Origin: Trinickia caryophylli | GTDB lineage: Bacteria > Pseudomonadota > Gammaproteobacteria > Burkholderiales > Burkholderiaceae | Direction of reading: 5' to 3' | DNA: 64,000 nt | Assembly: GCF_034424545.1 (NCBI RefSeq) | Contig: NZ_CP139971.1 | Span: 930,001-994,000, forward strand | In this document: in pieces, positions 19,007-27,561 of the stretch | Layout of the letters: each line of letters starts with the position of its first letter | Numbering within the stretch: position 1 is the stretch's first letter | Notes under the pieces: model-generated | Databases searched by the model: none | Told to the model about the DNA's origin: nothing | What the model saw: the letters and a program-made list of their open reading frames with translations, nothing else | Translations under genes and position numbers: made by a program

Positions 19007-19822
19007 CTACGCGGCGTGCTTGCCCTTGCCGCGGCCCAGACTGCGCTTGAGCAGTTCCGACAAGTCGACGACGTCGGCGCTCGCGCGCGTGCGGGCCGGC
19101 GCCTTGGCGACTTCGCTGATTTCCCGCGTCTTGCCTTCGCGCACTTTCCGGTCGACGAGTGCCAGAATTTCCTCACGGAAAGTGTCGTGATATTCGGCCG
19201 GATTCCATTGCTCGGTCATGTCCTCGATCAACTTCTTCGCCATCTCGATCTCGCGCGGATGCACGCCCGCTTTCTTCGCATCCTCGGGCACCGACAATTC
19301 GGCGAACGGGAGCACTTCGCCGGCCCACCGCAGCGTATTGAGCGCGAGCACGGAGCCGGCGGGAATCAGCGCCGCGAGATGCTGCTTGTTGTGCAGCACG
19401 ACACTGGCGATCCCGATCTTGCCCGTTTCGGCGAGCGCTTCGCGCAATAGCGCATAGGCCTTTTTGCCCTGCCGCTCGGGAACGAGATAGTAGGGTGTAT
19501 CGAGGAACAGAAACGACACCGTATAAGCCTCGACGAACGAGAGAATGTCGACAGTTTGCGTCGATTCGGGACTTGCCGCGCGGATCTCCTCGTCGGCCAG
19601 CAGCACGTAGTGGCCTTTCTCGTACTCGAAGCCGCGTACGATGTTCTCGCGGCGCACCTCCTTGCCCGTCCGCTTGTTGATCTGCTTGTAGCCGATAGGG
19701 TCGGCCGTATCCTTGTCGAGCAGATTGAAGCTCGTGCGTTCGGGCCGGGTGGCGGGATGAAGCTGCACCGGCACGTTGACGAGCCCGAAGCTGATGGCTC
19801 CTTTCCATATGACGCGTGACAT
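19007..19822 (-). CDS. ku: Non-homologous end-joining protein Ku
   Basis: A 271-residue bacterial Ku that forms a homodimeric ring on DNA ends and recruits LigD. It starts MSRVIWKGAISFGLVNVPV, the standard Ku opening, and contains KGYEYEKG-like text (RGFEYEKGHYVLL) and the Ku core to about residue 225. A Lys/Arg-rich C-terminal tail (KRSLGRGKGKHAA) is typical of extended bacterial Ku. It is the first gene of the ku-ligD pair. Confidence 0.95.
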   Translation of the reverse strand: MSRVIWKGAISFGLVNVPVQLHPATRPERTSFNLLDKDTADPIGYKQINKRTGKEVRRENIVRGFEYEKGHYVLLADEEIRAASPESTQTVDILSFVEAYTVSFLFLDTPYYLVPERQGKKAYALLREALAETGKIGIASVVLHNKQHLAALIPAGSVLALNTLRWAGEVLPFAELSVPEDAKKAGVHPREIEMAKKLIEDMTEQWNPAEYHDTFREEILALVDRKVREGKTREISEVAKAPARTRASADVVDLSELLKRSLGRGKGKHAA

Positions 19823-19935
19823 GGCACCTCCCGGATGTCAGGTCCTGTTCACGCAACAGGCGATCGTTAAAAGAAGAGCACGAAACAAGCCGGGGCGCCA
19901 GCGTTCATCACCGTACCGGCGGAGAACCAAGCAAA

Positions 19936-19956
19936 GGCGGGGCTTATCGCCCCGCC
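19936..19956 (-). terminator. Probable rho-independent terminator of the DUF1328 gene
   Basis: GGCGGGGC and GCCCCGCC form perfect 8-bp arms around a 5-base loop. On the minus strand the stem is followed by TTTGCTT, a modest T-rich tract. It starts 34 bp past the DUF1328 stop codon and isolates that gene from ku. Confidence 0.6.
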
Positions 19957-19990
19957 CTACGCTTCCATTCCTGTCTTCAGTGTGCAATCG

Positions 19991-20149
19991 TCATCGGAAT
20001 ACGCCTATGAGCAGCGTGGCGAGGAAGATGACGAGGAAGATGAAGAACAGGATCTTGGCGATTTCCGCTGCGCCGGCTGCGATGCCCGTAAAGCCGAACA
20101 CAGCGGCAATGAGCGCGACAATGAAAAAAATAACGGCGTATCGAAGCAT
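19991..20149 (-). CDS. DUF1328 small membrane protein (YtjA family)
   Basis: A 52-residue, almost wholly hydrophobic protein read directly from the sequence. It starts [20 protein letters not shown], has the conserved glycine-rich turn [12 protein letters not shown] and ends with a second helix [11 protein letters not shown]. This matches the two-helix DUF1328/YtjA inner-membrane family, often stress- or stationary-phase-associated and of unknown function. AGGAGGAAGTC precedes the ATG. It is followed by a strong hairpin. Confidence 0.9.
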   Translation of the reverse strand: MLRYAVIFFIVALIAAVFGFTGIAAGAAEIAKILFFIFLVIFLATLLIGVFR

Positions 20150-20419
20150 GACTTCCTCCTGTGGCTAGCCGGCTTGCCGGCGTTTTGAACCGTCGGCACG
20201 CCCGCCGCGGCTGATACGATGCGTTGTTCCGCCCGTGTTGCAACGTTCAACACACTCAACCGTTCTGCAATGGGCATGCCCGTGGCATCGGTTGCGCGCC
20301 GCTTTGCGAGCAGACGCATGCCATAGACGCACGCCATCCGCGCCGCCGCACCGAACCCCCGGGCCCCAGTGGTGCGCCGGGCCCGCCGCGGGGTTGCCGC
20401 CGCGATGCGGGCTGCGGCC

Positions 20420-21031
20420 CTAGCGGTGCGCGGGGCGCGGCTGCGCCGTCGTCTGTTCGCGGCTGCCGCGCGGCGCGTCGATCGGCTCGATATCCTTCGT
20501 CGGATCGAAATCGGCCCAGCGCCCATGCTGCCAACGCCCGTGCGCGCGCTCGATTTCGAGGCTGCCCGCGTCACGCAGCACGGTCGCAGCCAACTGCTGG
20601 TTCTCGGGGTTCACGTGCACCGCGACGAGCACACCTGAATCGCGCGACTCGTGGGCAACCGCATGCTCGGGCACTTTGCCGCCGCCACGCGTGTGCGACA
20701 TCGCACCCGCCAGCGAGCCGACATAGGCGCCCACGCCCGCTGCCGCGATCAAAACGATGAACGGTGCGGAGAAAAGACTGAAGATCGCGACCCCCACCAC
20801 GGCACCGATCACGGCGCCGATCACCCCGCCCTTGCCCGCTCCCACTGACGCGCGCGAGGCCTGCGGATCGGCGTACTGATCTCCGCCGACGGCAAAGCGC
20901 GCGTGCTGGCCGCGCGGATTGACGAAAAAGAGCGTGACGTCTTCCTGCACGAAGCCGGATTCGAACAGGCGGCCTGCTGCCGCCTCGGCTTCATGAAAGG
21001 TCGTGAAACGACCGGCAACGATCAACGACAT
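20420..21031 (-). CDS. Glycine-zipper membrane protein, general-stress-like
   Basis: A 203-residue protein of unknown function. An N-terminal domain (MSLIVAGRFTTFHEAEAAAGRLFESGF) resembles the low-complexity general-stress 17M/heat-induced domains that precede a Gly-zipper. Residues about 80-130 are Gly/Ala/Val-rich and likely membrane-inserting (GGVIGAVIGAVVGVAIFSLF, then AAAGVGAYVGSLAGA). The C-terminus is polar. The start is set by GGGAGG 6 bp upstream of the ATG. It lies among other small stress genes. Confidence 0.75.
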   Translation of the reverse strand: MSLIVAGRFTTFHEAEAAAGRLFESGFVQEDVTLFFVNPRGQHARFAVGGDQYADPQASRASVGAGKGGVIGAVIGAVVGVAIFSLFSAPFIVLIAAAGVGAYVGSLAGAMSHTRGGGKVPEHAVAHESRDSGVLVAVHVNPENQQLAATVLRDAGSLEIERAHGRWQHGRWADFDPTKDIEPIDAPRGSREQTTAQPRPAHR

Positions 21032-21194
21032 GATGACCTCCCGTTGCACCTGCGCGTATCCTTTGGACTCCTCATGATCGGGCGCGGTTCGACCCGGCCG
21101 GATCCGCCATCGTGCGCACCGGCGCACGTCTTTGCGCACGCATCGAGCGCTTTTTCGGCACGTTCAAATGCGTCTTGAGCATATTCAGGCGCAT

Positions 21195-21473
21195 TCACGC
21201 GCTCTCGATGCGGAAAAGGCCGCTGCGCAATACCACCGCGGCGCCCCCATTCGCTTCGAGCGCGCGCGTACACACCTCGCGAATGCGGCCCTTGCCGGTT
21301 TCATAAGCGCGCAGAATGTCGGCCTCGAGCGGTGGCTGCGCCCCGAAATGGTCCTCCAGCGCTTCCAGCGTCACCGCACAGGCGAGCGGCACACCGTCGA
21401 CGGCGGCCATGAAGCGCACGACGAGTTGCGCGCCGTCGTACATCGGCGGGTCGTCGGGAAAAGTAACGTCCAT
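21195..21473 (-). CDS. DUF1488 family protein
   Basis: A 92-residue protein matching DUF1488: MDVTFPDDPPMYDGAQLVVRF, then VDGVPLACAVTLEALEDHFGA. Its function is unknown. The ATG with AGGGGG at a good distance is used; an in-frame ATG nine codons upstream is possible. It is transcribed in the same direction as the glycine-zipper gene, 163 bp away. Confidence 0.8.
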   Translation of the reverse strand: MDVTFPDDPPMYDGAQLVVRFMAAVDGVPLACAVTLEALEDHFGAQPPLEADILRAYETGKGRIREVCTRALEANGGAAVVLRSGLFRIESA

Positions 21474-21539
21474 GGCTGCCCCCTGCTCATTGCCCGGCAT
21501 GCGGCGGTTCCCATCGCTCGCGGTGCGCGCAGCGCCGCA

Positions 21540-22094
21540 TCAGCGCGCTTGCGAGTGCTGCGACAGCCGCTCGACGATTTTCCGGTTGAACGCGGGAAGA
21601 TCGTCAGGTTTTCGGCTCGTGATGAAATTGCCGTCTTCCACCACCTCCTCGTCCACCCAGGTCGCGCCGGCGTTGCGCAGATCGTCTTGCAAGCTGGGCC
21701 AGCTCGTCATCGTGTGGCCTTTGACGATCCCCGCCGAGATCGGCAGCCACCCGCCGTGGCAGATGACGGCAACTGGCTTGTGCGCATCATCGAGGGCTCG
21801 CACGAACGCCTGTGCCTCGGGCACCGTCCGGATCGCGTCGCCGTTGACGACGCCCCCCGGCAGCACCACCGCATCGTAGTCTTCGGGCTTGACCTGATCG
21901 AACGTCGCGTCCACGGTCACCATGCCGCCGCGTTCGACGTGCCGGAAACCCTGGATCTGCCCCGGCTTCTTCGAAATGACGTGCACCGTCGCGCCGGCCT
22001 CGGACAGCGCGCGCTTCGGCTCCATCAACTCGGCTTCTTCGAAGCCGTCCATTGCAAGCATCGCAACCTTGCATCCTTGTAGCGCCTTGGCCAT
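21540..22094 (-). CDS. DJ-1/PfpI family protein (YajL/YhbO-like)
   Basis: A 184-residue class-I glutamine-amidotransferase-like protein of the DJ-1/PfpI family. It has the early Glu (DGFEEAELMEP) and the nucleophile elbow in AVICHGGW, with the reactive Cys-His pair near residue 105. Family members act as stress-protective chaperones, deglycases or proteases; the exact activity is disputed. AGGAG precedes the ATG. It follows the ferritin-like gene in a minus-strand stress group. Confidence 0.88.
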   Translation of the reverse strand: MAKALQGCKVAMLAMDGFEEAELMEPKRALSEAGATVHVISKKPGQIQGFRHVERGGMVTVDATFDQVKPEDYDAVVLPGGVVNGDAIRTVPEAQAFVRALDDAHKPVAVICHGGWLPISAGIVKGHTMTSWPSLQDDLRNAGATWVDEEVVEDGNFITSRKPDDLPAFNRKIVERLSQHSQAR

Positions 22095-22187
22095 GTTTCG
22101 GACTCCTCGCAAGTAACGAAGACATTCGGGCAAACACCGGAAAGCCGAGCAAGGCCGGTGCCCGCGCCGCAGTGCGGCAGGGCACGG

Positions 22188-22751
22188 CTACTGCGCCTTG
22201 CGCTCCCTCAGCTCGGCGGGCAGACCTTCGAGCAAGTCCGCCATGTCGTCCGCGTGCTCCTCCTCCGCGGCCAGAATCGATTCCATCACACGCCGCGAAG
22301 TCGGATCCTTTTCGCCGAGGTATTGGATGATCTCTCGATAGCTGTCGATCGCGACTCGCTCGGCCACGAGGTCTTCCTTGATCATTTCGACGAGCGATTT
22401 GCCCTCGACGTACTCCGCATGACTGCGCGTGAGCAGACCCTCAGGCGAGAAGTTCGGCTCGCCGCCCAACTGAACGATGCGCTCGGCGAGTTGGTCCGCG
22501 TGATCCCGCTCCTCGTTCGAATGCTCGAGAAACTCGTCGGCCACACCCGTGGAATGGATGCCCTTGGCCATGAAATAGTGGCGCCGATAGCGCAGCGTGC
22601 AGACGATTTCGGTGGCGAGCGCGTCGTTGAGCAGCTTGAGCACCGTGTCCCGATCGGCCTGGTAGCCGGCCGTGACGGCGCCCTCGGAGATATGCTCGCG
22701 AGCGCGTTTGCGGATTTCCTGAACATCGGTGAGGAACGGTTGGTGAGCCAT
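22188..22751 (-). CDS. Ferritin-like (bacterioferritin/DPS-like) di-iron protein
   Basis: A 187-residue four-helix ferritin-like protein. Metal-ligand Glu/His groups appear at ALATEIVCTLRYRRHYF, FLEHSNEERDHADQL and ILAAEEEHADDM, matching the E...E-x-x-H pattern of bacterioferritins. It would store iron or detoxify peroxide. The ATG giving MAHQPFL is chosen because GGAG lies 7 bp upstream; the in-frame ATG four codons earlier lacks one. It sits beside the DJ-1 gene and diverges from the DUF3175 gene. Confidence 0.87.
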   Translation of the reverse strand: MAHQPFLTDVQEIRKRAREHISEGAVTAGYQADRDTVLKLLNDALATEIVCTLRYRRHYFMAKGIHSTGVADEFLEHSNEERDHADQLAERIVQLGGEPNFSPEGLLTRSHAEYVEGKSLVEMIKEDLVAERVAIDSYREIIQYLGEKDPTSRRVMESILAAEEEHADDMADLLEGLPAELRERKAQ

Positions 22752-22858
22752 CGTTTTCTCCATCGGTTCGAGTGACGCATTGACAAAACAACTGGCGAAC
22801 GCTTGCCTGCCTGCGGCGATCCGCGGGCACGCGACACGGATACCGCCGGCATTTAACG

Positions 22859-22875
22859 TGCCAGCTTTGCTGGCA
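22859..22875. promoter_or_regulatory. Hairpin/inverted repeat in the ferritin-like/DUF3175 divergent region
   Basis: TGCCAGC-TTT-GCTGGCA has perfect 7-bp arms and lies in the 220-bp region between the divergent genes. It may be an operator or an RNA hairpin; no T-tract follows on either strand. Confidence 0.3.
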
Positions 22876-22971
22876 TCGGCCGCATCCCGCGCGGGCACAG
22901 GGGTTGCGCCACTTGCAGCAACGCGTACGCTTGCCGCCGCTACCCCTGTTGTTTGTCAGAAAGGCATACCG

Positions 22972-23343
22972 ATGACCCGATCCTCCACGAATCACTCGTC
23001 GACACGCCGGCGCGCAGGCCATCCGCCTCGCCAACGGCACGCGCAGGCAACCGCCTCGAAGAAGCACCACCCGCGCCGCTGGTCTCGCCATGTCATGGAG
23101 ACGAGCGACGCCTTGGATCTGGAGCCCGGCATTTTCAAAAGCGGGAGCGCCGAAGACATTGCACGCTCGCTCAAGCGTTCGGCGCTTGCGAGCAAGCGCC
23201 GGCGCGGCACGCCGTACCAGTCGGCCATGTCCATGCTCAATTTCTATGTGAACCGGGCCGGCCGAAACCTGCCGAAATCGCAGCGTGGGGTGCTGCAGCG
23301 CGCAAAAGGCAAATTGCGCGAAGCGTTCGGCCGCGGGCACTGA
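22972..23343 (+). CDS. DUF3175 family protein
   Basis: A 123-residue basic protein. The first 40 residues are Arg/His/Ser-rich and disordered. The rest matches DUF3175: RWSRHVMETSDALDLEPGIF, then SAMSMLNFYVNRAGRNLP and a C-terminal RAKGKLREAFG. Its function is unknown; the charge suggests nucleic-acid binding. AAAGG precedes the ATG by 7 bp. The antiporter gene starts 14 bp after it, so the two may be co-transcribed. Confidence 0.8.
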   Translation: MTRSSTNHSSTRRRAGHPPRQRHAQATASKKHHPRRWSRHVMETSDALDLEPGIFKSGSAEDIARSLKRSALASKRRRGTPYQSAMSMLNFYVNRAGRNLPKSQRGVLQRAKGKLREAFGRGH

Positions 23344-23357
23344 GGGCTTCTTCGCCC

Positions 23358-24692
23358 ATGCATGAAGCAGTCTGGTTTCTGATCGTCGGCGCGATGTTCG
23401 TCGGCATGGGGGTGGCGAGTTCGCTGTTCAAGCGCCTTCCGCTCACCGGCGCGATGCTCTATCTGGTCGCCGGCTTCGCCATCGGCCCGGCGGGAGCGGG
23501 CCTGCTTGCGCTGGACATCTTCAATGACGCCCACATCATCCGCATGCTGAGCGAAGTTGCGGTACTCGCTTCGCTGTTCGCAATCGGATTGCGACTGCGG
23601 TTGCCGCTCGTGGATGCACTCTGGACGCTGCCGTTAAGGCTCGGCCTGCTGGCCATGGTGATTACCGTGCCGATGCTCGCTGCCGTCGGAGTATGGGGCC
23701 TCGATCTGGCCTGGGGGCCGGCGTGGCTGTTGGCCGCGATGCTCGCTCCTACCGACCCGGTGCTTGCGCACGACGTACAGGTGAGAGATACGAACGACTT
23801 TGACCGCGTCCGGTTTGCGCTCTCGGGCGAAGGCGGGCTCAACGACGGCATCGCCCAGCCGTTCGCAATGGTCGCGCTCGCGCTTACCCCGCTCGGCACG
23901 GTGGCGTTTCGCCCGCCGTCGGTGCTCGCGCTCGCCGGCATGACGATATGGGGTGTCGTGGGCGCGGTGGTCATAGGTGCGCTCCTCGGATTTGCCACGA
24001 CGCATGCGGTTGCGTGGCTGCGGACACGTCATGCGCAGGCACTCGGGCTCGAAGGTTTTTTCGCGCTTGGCTTGATCGAGCTGGCTTATGGGACGGCGCA
24101 GCTTCTGCATACGTTCGGGTTTCTGGCCGTCTTCGCGGCTGGTGTGGCGATGCGCCGCGTCGAGCATCGCGCGACGGGCGAGCGCACGCCGCAGGATGCC
24201 ATCGGCGCGATCGACTCGTCCGACGTCGCGGCCACCGCGTCCCATCCTGACAAAGCCCACGCTTATATGGCCGAGAAAGTACTGGGTTTTACCGTCGAAC
24301 TCGAAAGGATTGCCGAAATGGCGATGATGATGATGGTTGGCAATTTGCTCGGCACGCTCGATGCGCCGCTCGTCACCTGGCGCAACGCCGGGATCGTCGC
24401 GGCGCTGTTTCTCGTCATCAGGCCCATTGCCGTGGAGCTTTCGTTGATCGGGTCACAGGCGGCGCCAGCCGAACGGCGCATGATGAGCTGGTTCGGCATT
24501 CGCGGCATCGGCACGCTCTATTACCTCGCCTATGCCCTGGAGCAGGACCAAAGCGAGCAAATGAAAGCGCTAGCGCCGATCGCGCTCGCCGTCGTGACCG
24601 CATCGGTGTTTATTCATGGCGTATCCGCTACGCCGCTCATGAAGCAGTATCAGCGCCACCACGCCCGCCGTGCGGCTCGCACTCGCAAGTGA
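23358..24692 (+). CDS. Cation:proton antiporter (CPA1/NhaP type)
   Basis: A 444-residue inner-membrane antiporter with about twelve helices. Ion-pathway motifs are AMLAPTDPVLAHDVQV and SGEGGLNDGIAQPF, the latter carrying the Asn-Asp pair typical of Na+/H+ exchangers of the NhaP branch. A polar insertion of about 60 residues follows the seventh helix (near RVEHRATGERTPQD). The ATG giving MHEAVWFLIVG is used because the membrane domain starts here. It would support pH and sodium homeostasis. Confidence 0.88.
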   Translation: MHEAVWFLIVGAMFVGMGVASSLFKRLPLTGAMLYLVAGFAIGPAGAGLLALDIFNDAHIIRMLSEVAVLASLFAIGLRLRLPLVDALWTLPLRLGLLAMVITVPMLAAVGVWGLDLAWGPAWLLAAMLAPTDPVLAHDVQVRDTNDFDRVRFALSGEGGLNDGIAQPFAMVALALTPLGTVAFRPPSVLALAGMTIWGVVGAVVIGALLGFATTHAVAWLRTRHAQALGLEGFFALGLIELAYGTAQLLHTFGFLAVFAAGVAMRRVEHRATGERTPQDAIGAIDSSDVAATASHPDKAHAYMAEKVLGFTVELERIAEMAMMMMVGNLLGTLDAPLVTWRNAGIVAALFLVIRPIAVELSLIGSQAAPAERRMMSWFGIRGIGTLYYLAYALEQDQSEQMKALAPIALAVVTASVFIHGVSATPLMKQYQRHHARRAARTRK

Positions 24693-24802
24693 CGGTCAGT
24701 CGCCGGTGAAAACTGCCGTACATTGCCCACGCACGATACCGCGACGGGCCGCAAAGGCGGGCTCGTTTGCGACCACCGTTTGACTCCGCAGCGGTACACC
24801 CG

Positions 24803-25327
24803 TCAGGGACCGCCTTCTGGCTTCAACCGCGTCCGGTAAGGTGGAACACTCTGCGGATCTGCGGTCGTCTCGTCGATCACGCGTTCGACGTCCGCGGTCT
24901 TTGCCAATTCGGACAGAAATGTCTGCTTATCGAAGCCGGGTGCCACACAGCCTTGCACGTAGACGAAACGCCGTTGCAGCATCAGCCATAGCGTCGTCCG
25001 CGTTTTCCAATGTGTCGCGGGCTCGATGTTCGTGAGGCGCCGCTTCACCGCCTCGGCGATTTCCTTGTCATAGAGATAACTGTTCGATAAACGGCACCGC
25101 CCTTCCCACCAGCAGCTGTTGCCGCGTTCGATGCGGTAATGGCCCTCGGCCAGCCACTCGGCATCCGTTTCGAGCGGGCCGAGCGGCGCCGGGCAGCCTG
25201 GAAGCGCCGCCGATATGGAAAAGAATGGATCGTCCCCGCGGTTGACGCGCCGCGGCTCGGCAAGCGCCCATGCGGTCGCCGCAATGAGTCCCAGCACCGC
25301 ACCACGCAATACCAGAGTACGCCGCAT
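24803..25327 (-). CDS. Exported protein with BON-like region, function unknown
   Basis: A 174-residue protein with a probable signal anchor or signal peptide (MRRTLVLRGAVLGLIAATAWALA). The middle contains several Cys (NSCWWEGRCRLS), and a BON-like segment follows (YDKEIAEAVKRRLTN ... RRFVYVQGCV). BON modules bind phospholipid or sit at membrane surfaces. No confident family match can be made by eye. The gene stands alone, about 110 bp after the convergent antiporter gene. Confidence 0.65.
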   Translation of the reverse strand: MRRTLVLRGAVLGLIAATAWALAEPRRVNRGDDPFFSISAALPGCPAPLGPLETDAEWLAEGHYRIERGNSCWWEGRCRLSNSYLYDKEIAEAVKRRLTNIEPATHWKTRTTLWLMLQRRFVYVQGCVAPGFDKQTFLSELAKTADVERVIDETTADPQSVPPYRTRLKPEGGP

Positions 25328-25503
25328 GTCGCCGAGCCCCCGAATCGGTTGAAATCCGCATGAAGCTGCGCGATTTCAACACGCCCTCGCGCCATTTGGC
25401 AATATCGCCGCACGGGGCCGGCATCGCTCGTTGCATGTCGTCAATCGGCGTGGCCTTTCCCACGCCGCCGGTGGTCCCTCCCTCCGGACCGGCGCTCCGC
25501 GGC

Positions 25504-25962
25504 TCAGCATGCGTCGGTAATCGGCCCCGCGCTCGCGAACTCGAGCACACGCAAGATCAGCTGCGGCGTCAAAGGCTTCGCGCAGTGTGCGTCGAACCCG
25601 GCCTCGCGCGCCTTTTCGCGATCGTAACTCGACGCATAGCCGCTACAAGCGATCAGCAGCATGTGCGCGGTCTCGGCATCGGCACGCAGTTGGCGCGCAA
25701 GCTCGAGGCCGTCGATCCCGGGCATCACGATATCGAGCAGCACGGCGAATGGCTGCCAGTCCCGTGCAATCGCGCATGCTTCGAGCGGATCGCTCGTTGC
25801 ACGGCACTCGAATCCATCGGCGTCGAGCAAAAGTTGCAACGCTTCTGCCGCATCGCGGTAGTCGTCCACCACGAGCACGCGGCGATGCCCCGCCATGGCC
25901 GGACGGAACGTCCGCCAAAGCACGACATCGTCGTTCGGATCGGGCTGGCGAGTGTCGGTCAC
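25504..25962 (-). CDS. Stand-alone CheY-like response regulator
   Basis: A 152-residue protein with a receiver domain at about residues 26-142 and no output domain. The acidic pocket is in VLVVDDYRD, the phospho-acceptor Asp in FAVLLDIVMPGIDG, and the conserved Lys in HCAKPLT. It probably works by protein contact or in a phosphorelay. A cognate kinase is not adjacent. It diverges from the MipA/OmpV gene. Confidence 0.88.
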   Translation of the reverse strand: MTDTRQPDPNDDVVLWRTFRPAMAGHRRVLVVDDYRDAAEALQLLLDADGFECRATSDPLEACAIARDWQPFAVLLDIVMPGIDGLELARQLRADAETAHMLLIACSGYASSYDREKAREAGFDAHCAKPLTPQLILRVLEFASAGPITDAC

Positions 25963-26044
25963 GGGCAGCTCCCTTGTTGCAGGTCATATAGGCGCGAACG
26001 TATTGCGTTGCAAAATACGAACCAGCCGGCATACCACGTTCGAA

Positions 26045-26058
26045 GGCATGCACATTGC
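26045..26058 (+). promoter_or_regulatory. Weak sigma-54-like promoter before the MipA/OmpV gene
   Basis: GGCATGCACATTGC has GG and GC separated by ten bases, the -24/-12 spacing of sigma-54 promoters. It lies about 70 bp before the MipA start. The flanks deviate from TGGCAC-N5-TTGC, so this is only suggestive. Confidence 0.2.
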
Positions 26059-26127
26059 TCCCGCTTCTGGCACGATTCATGTCGTATGAGCGCGGCACTC
26101 GATAAGCAAAGCAATAAGGAACCAGCC

Positions 26128-26991
26128 ATGTCGATTTCCACTGCGGCACCGCGTCTTCTTCTCGTCGGCACCCTGAGCGCAATGAGCGCCCTGCTCGCCC
26201 CCGTTCAAGTGGCCGCCCAAACACCATCGCCGCTCGCGCAATGGCAATACTCGGCGGGTATCACGCTCGAGCAGCTGTTCATGCCGCAATTGCCTACCTG
26301 GCGCATCCGCGTCGGGCCGTCGTTCAGCTTTCAGCCACGCTACGACGGTGCAAGCAGCTATCACGTGCTCTTTGGCCCGACCATCGATATCCGCTACCGC
26401 GACCGGTTTTTCCTGTCGACGGGGGAGGGCTTGGGCGTGAACGTGCTGACCGGGCCGAACTGGCGAGCGGGCGTTGCCCTGTCGTACGATCTCGGGCGCC
26501 GTGCGGCAGACGATTCCGATCACTTGCACGGCATGGACAACATCAATCCCGCCCCGCTGATTCACCTGTTCGGCGAGTATGTGTGGTCAAAATCCTTTCC
26601 GCTCGTATTACGCGCAGATCTGCGCCGCGCGGTGGGCGGCGACAACGGGTGGGTGGGAGACCTCGGCGCCTACATGCCGATGCCGGGGAGCAGCGAGAAA
26701 TTCAATTGGTTCGCCGGGCCGACGATCACGTTCGCCGATTCCAATTACATGAATCACTGGTTCGGCGTGAACGCCGCCCAGTCCGCTCGCAGTGGCTACC
26801 GGCAGTACGACCCCTCGGCCGGCGTCAAATCGGTCGGCTTCGGCGTTGCCGCCACATGGATGCCGCGCAAGAACTGGTACGTTACCGGCAACGCGGCCTA
26901 TCAACAGCTCGTCGGCTCAGCCGCCGATAGCCCCATCGTCCAGCGCAAAGGGTCGGGCGTCTTCGATTTGTCGGTCAGCTATCAGTTTTGA
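26128..26991 (+). CDS. MipA/OmpV family outer-membrane protein
   Basis: A 287-residue outer-membrane protein. A signal peptide ends at VQVAAQT (residues about 1-31). The rest is rich in alternating beta-strand patterns, includes the family segment RYRDRFFLSTGEGLGVN and ends with an aromatic residue (SVSYQF), as usual for beta-barrels. MipA proteins scaffold murein enzymes, and OmpV-like members respond to salt; this one is unassigned. AAGGA precedes the ATG. Confidence 0.85.
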   Translation: MSISTAAPRLLLVGTLSAMSALLAPVQVAAQTPSPLAQWQYSAGITLEQLFMPQLPTWRIRVGPSFSFQPRYDGASSYHVLFGPTIDIRYRDRFFLSTGEGLGVNVLTGPNWRAGVALSYDLGRRAADDSDHLHGMDNINPAPLIHLFGEYVWSKSFPLVLRADLRRAVGGDNGWVGDLGAYMPMPGSSEKFNWFAGPTITFADSNYMNHWFGVNAAQSARSGYRQYDPSAGVKSVGFGVAATWMPRKNWYVTGNAAYQQLVGSAADSPIVQRKGSGVFDLSVSYQF

Positions 26992-27022
26992 AAGGGCGGC
27001 GGCGCGGGCGGCCGCCCGCCCC

Positions 27023-27490
27023 TTACAGCGACGGCAACGGCGACTGAACACTCGCCGTGCGCTCGCGACTGCGCTCGCCGCGCAAAACGCTCGCGAGCAT
27101 GGCCCATTCGCGCCCGAGCGCATCGAGCACGTCATCGAGCGAAAGCACGCCCACGACCGCGCCATCCGCGCTCGTTACCGCAAGCCGCCGCAAACCGTGA
27201 CTCGCCATCGCCTGCAACGCATCTGCTATGTCGGCCTTTTCGTCTACCGACAACACGCCGGCCGTCATGATGTCGCCGACGAGCACGTCGCGCGGTGCGG
27301 TGTCCCGCACAACGGCGTGGATCACAATGTCCCGGTCGGTCACGATACCGACGACTCCCTCGCCTTGCCCGTCGTCCGTAACGATCAAGGCGCCGACGTG
27401 CTGGTCGCGCATCTGCCTGGCTGCCTCCTGCAGCGTACAGGTCATGGGGATGTGAACCGTACCGCCGCTACGGAATTCCTCGACTTTCAT
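27023..27490 (-). CDS. Twin CBS-domain protein
   Basis: A 155-residue protein made of two CBS modules forming one Bateman pair (VGALIVTDDGQGEGVVGIVTDRDI, then LRRLAVTSADGAVVGVLSLDDVLDAL). Such domains bind adenine nucleotides and report energy state. AGGAGAC precedes the ATG. An FNR-type palindrome lies 57 bp upstream, so expression at low oxygen is likely. It is separated from the related stress block by the efflux operon. Confidence 0.88.
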   Translation of the reverse strand: MKVEEFRSGGTVHIPMTCTLQEAARQMRDQHVGALIVTDDGQGEGVVGIVTDRDIVIHAVVRDTAPRDVLVGDIMTAGVLSVDEKADIADALQAMASHGLRRLAVTSADGAVVGVLSLDDVLDALGREWAMLASVLRGERSRERTASVQSPLPSL

Positions 27491-27547
27491 CGCAGTCTCC
27501 TTGAAGAGCATCAGCGACTAGCGTGTTCCGTTGCGGCTCGCCCCGGA

Positions 27548-27561
27548 TTGACTCACGTCAA
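27548..27561. promoter_or_regulatory. FNR/ANR-type box (CBS gene)
   Basis: TTGAC-TCAC-GTCAA has perfect 5-bp palindromic arms matching TTGAY-N4-RTCAA. Its near edge is 57 bp before the CBS start codon, and it overlaps the last codons of the efflux outer-membrane gene. Confidence 0.65.
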
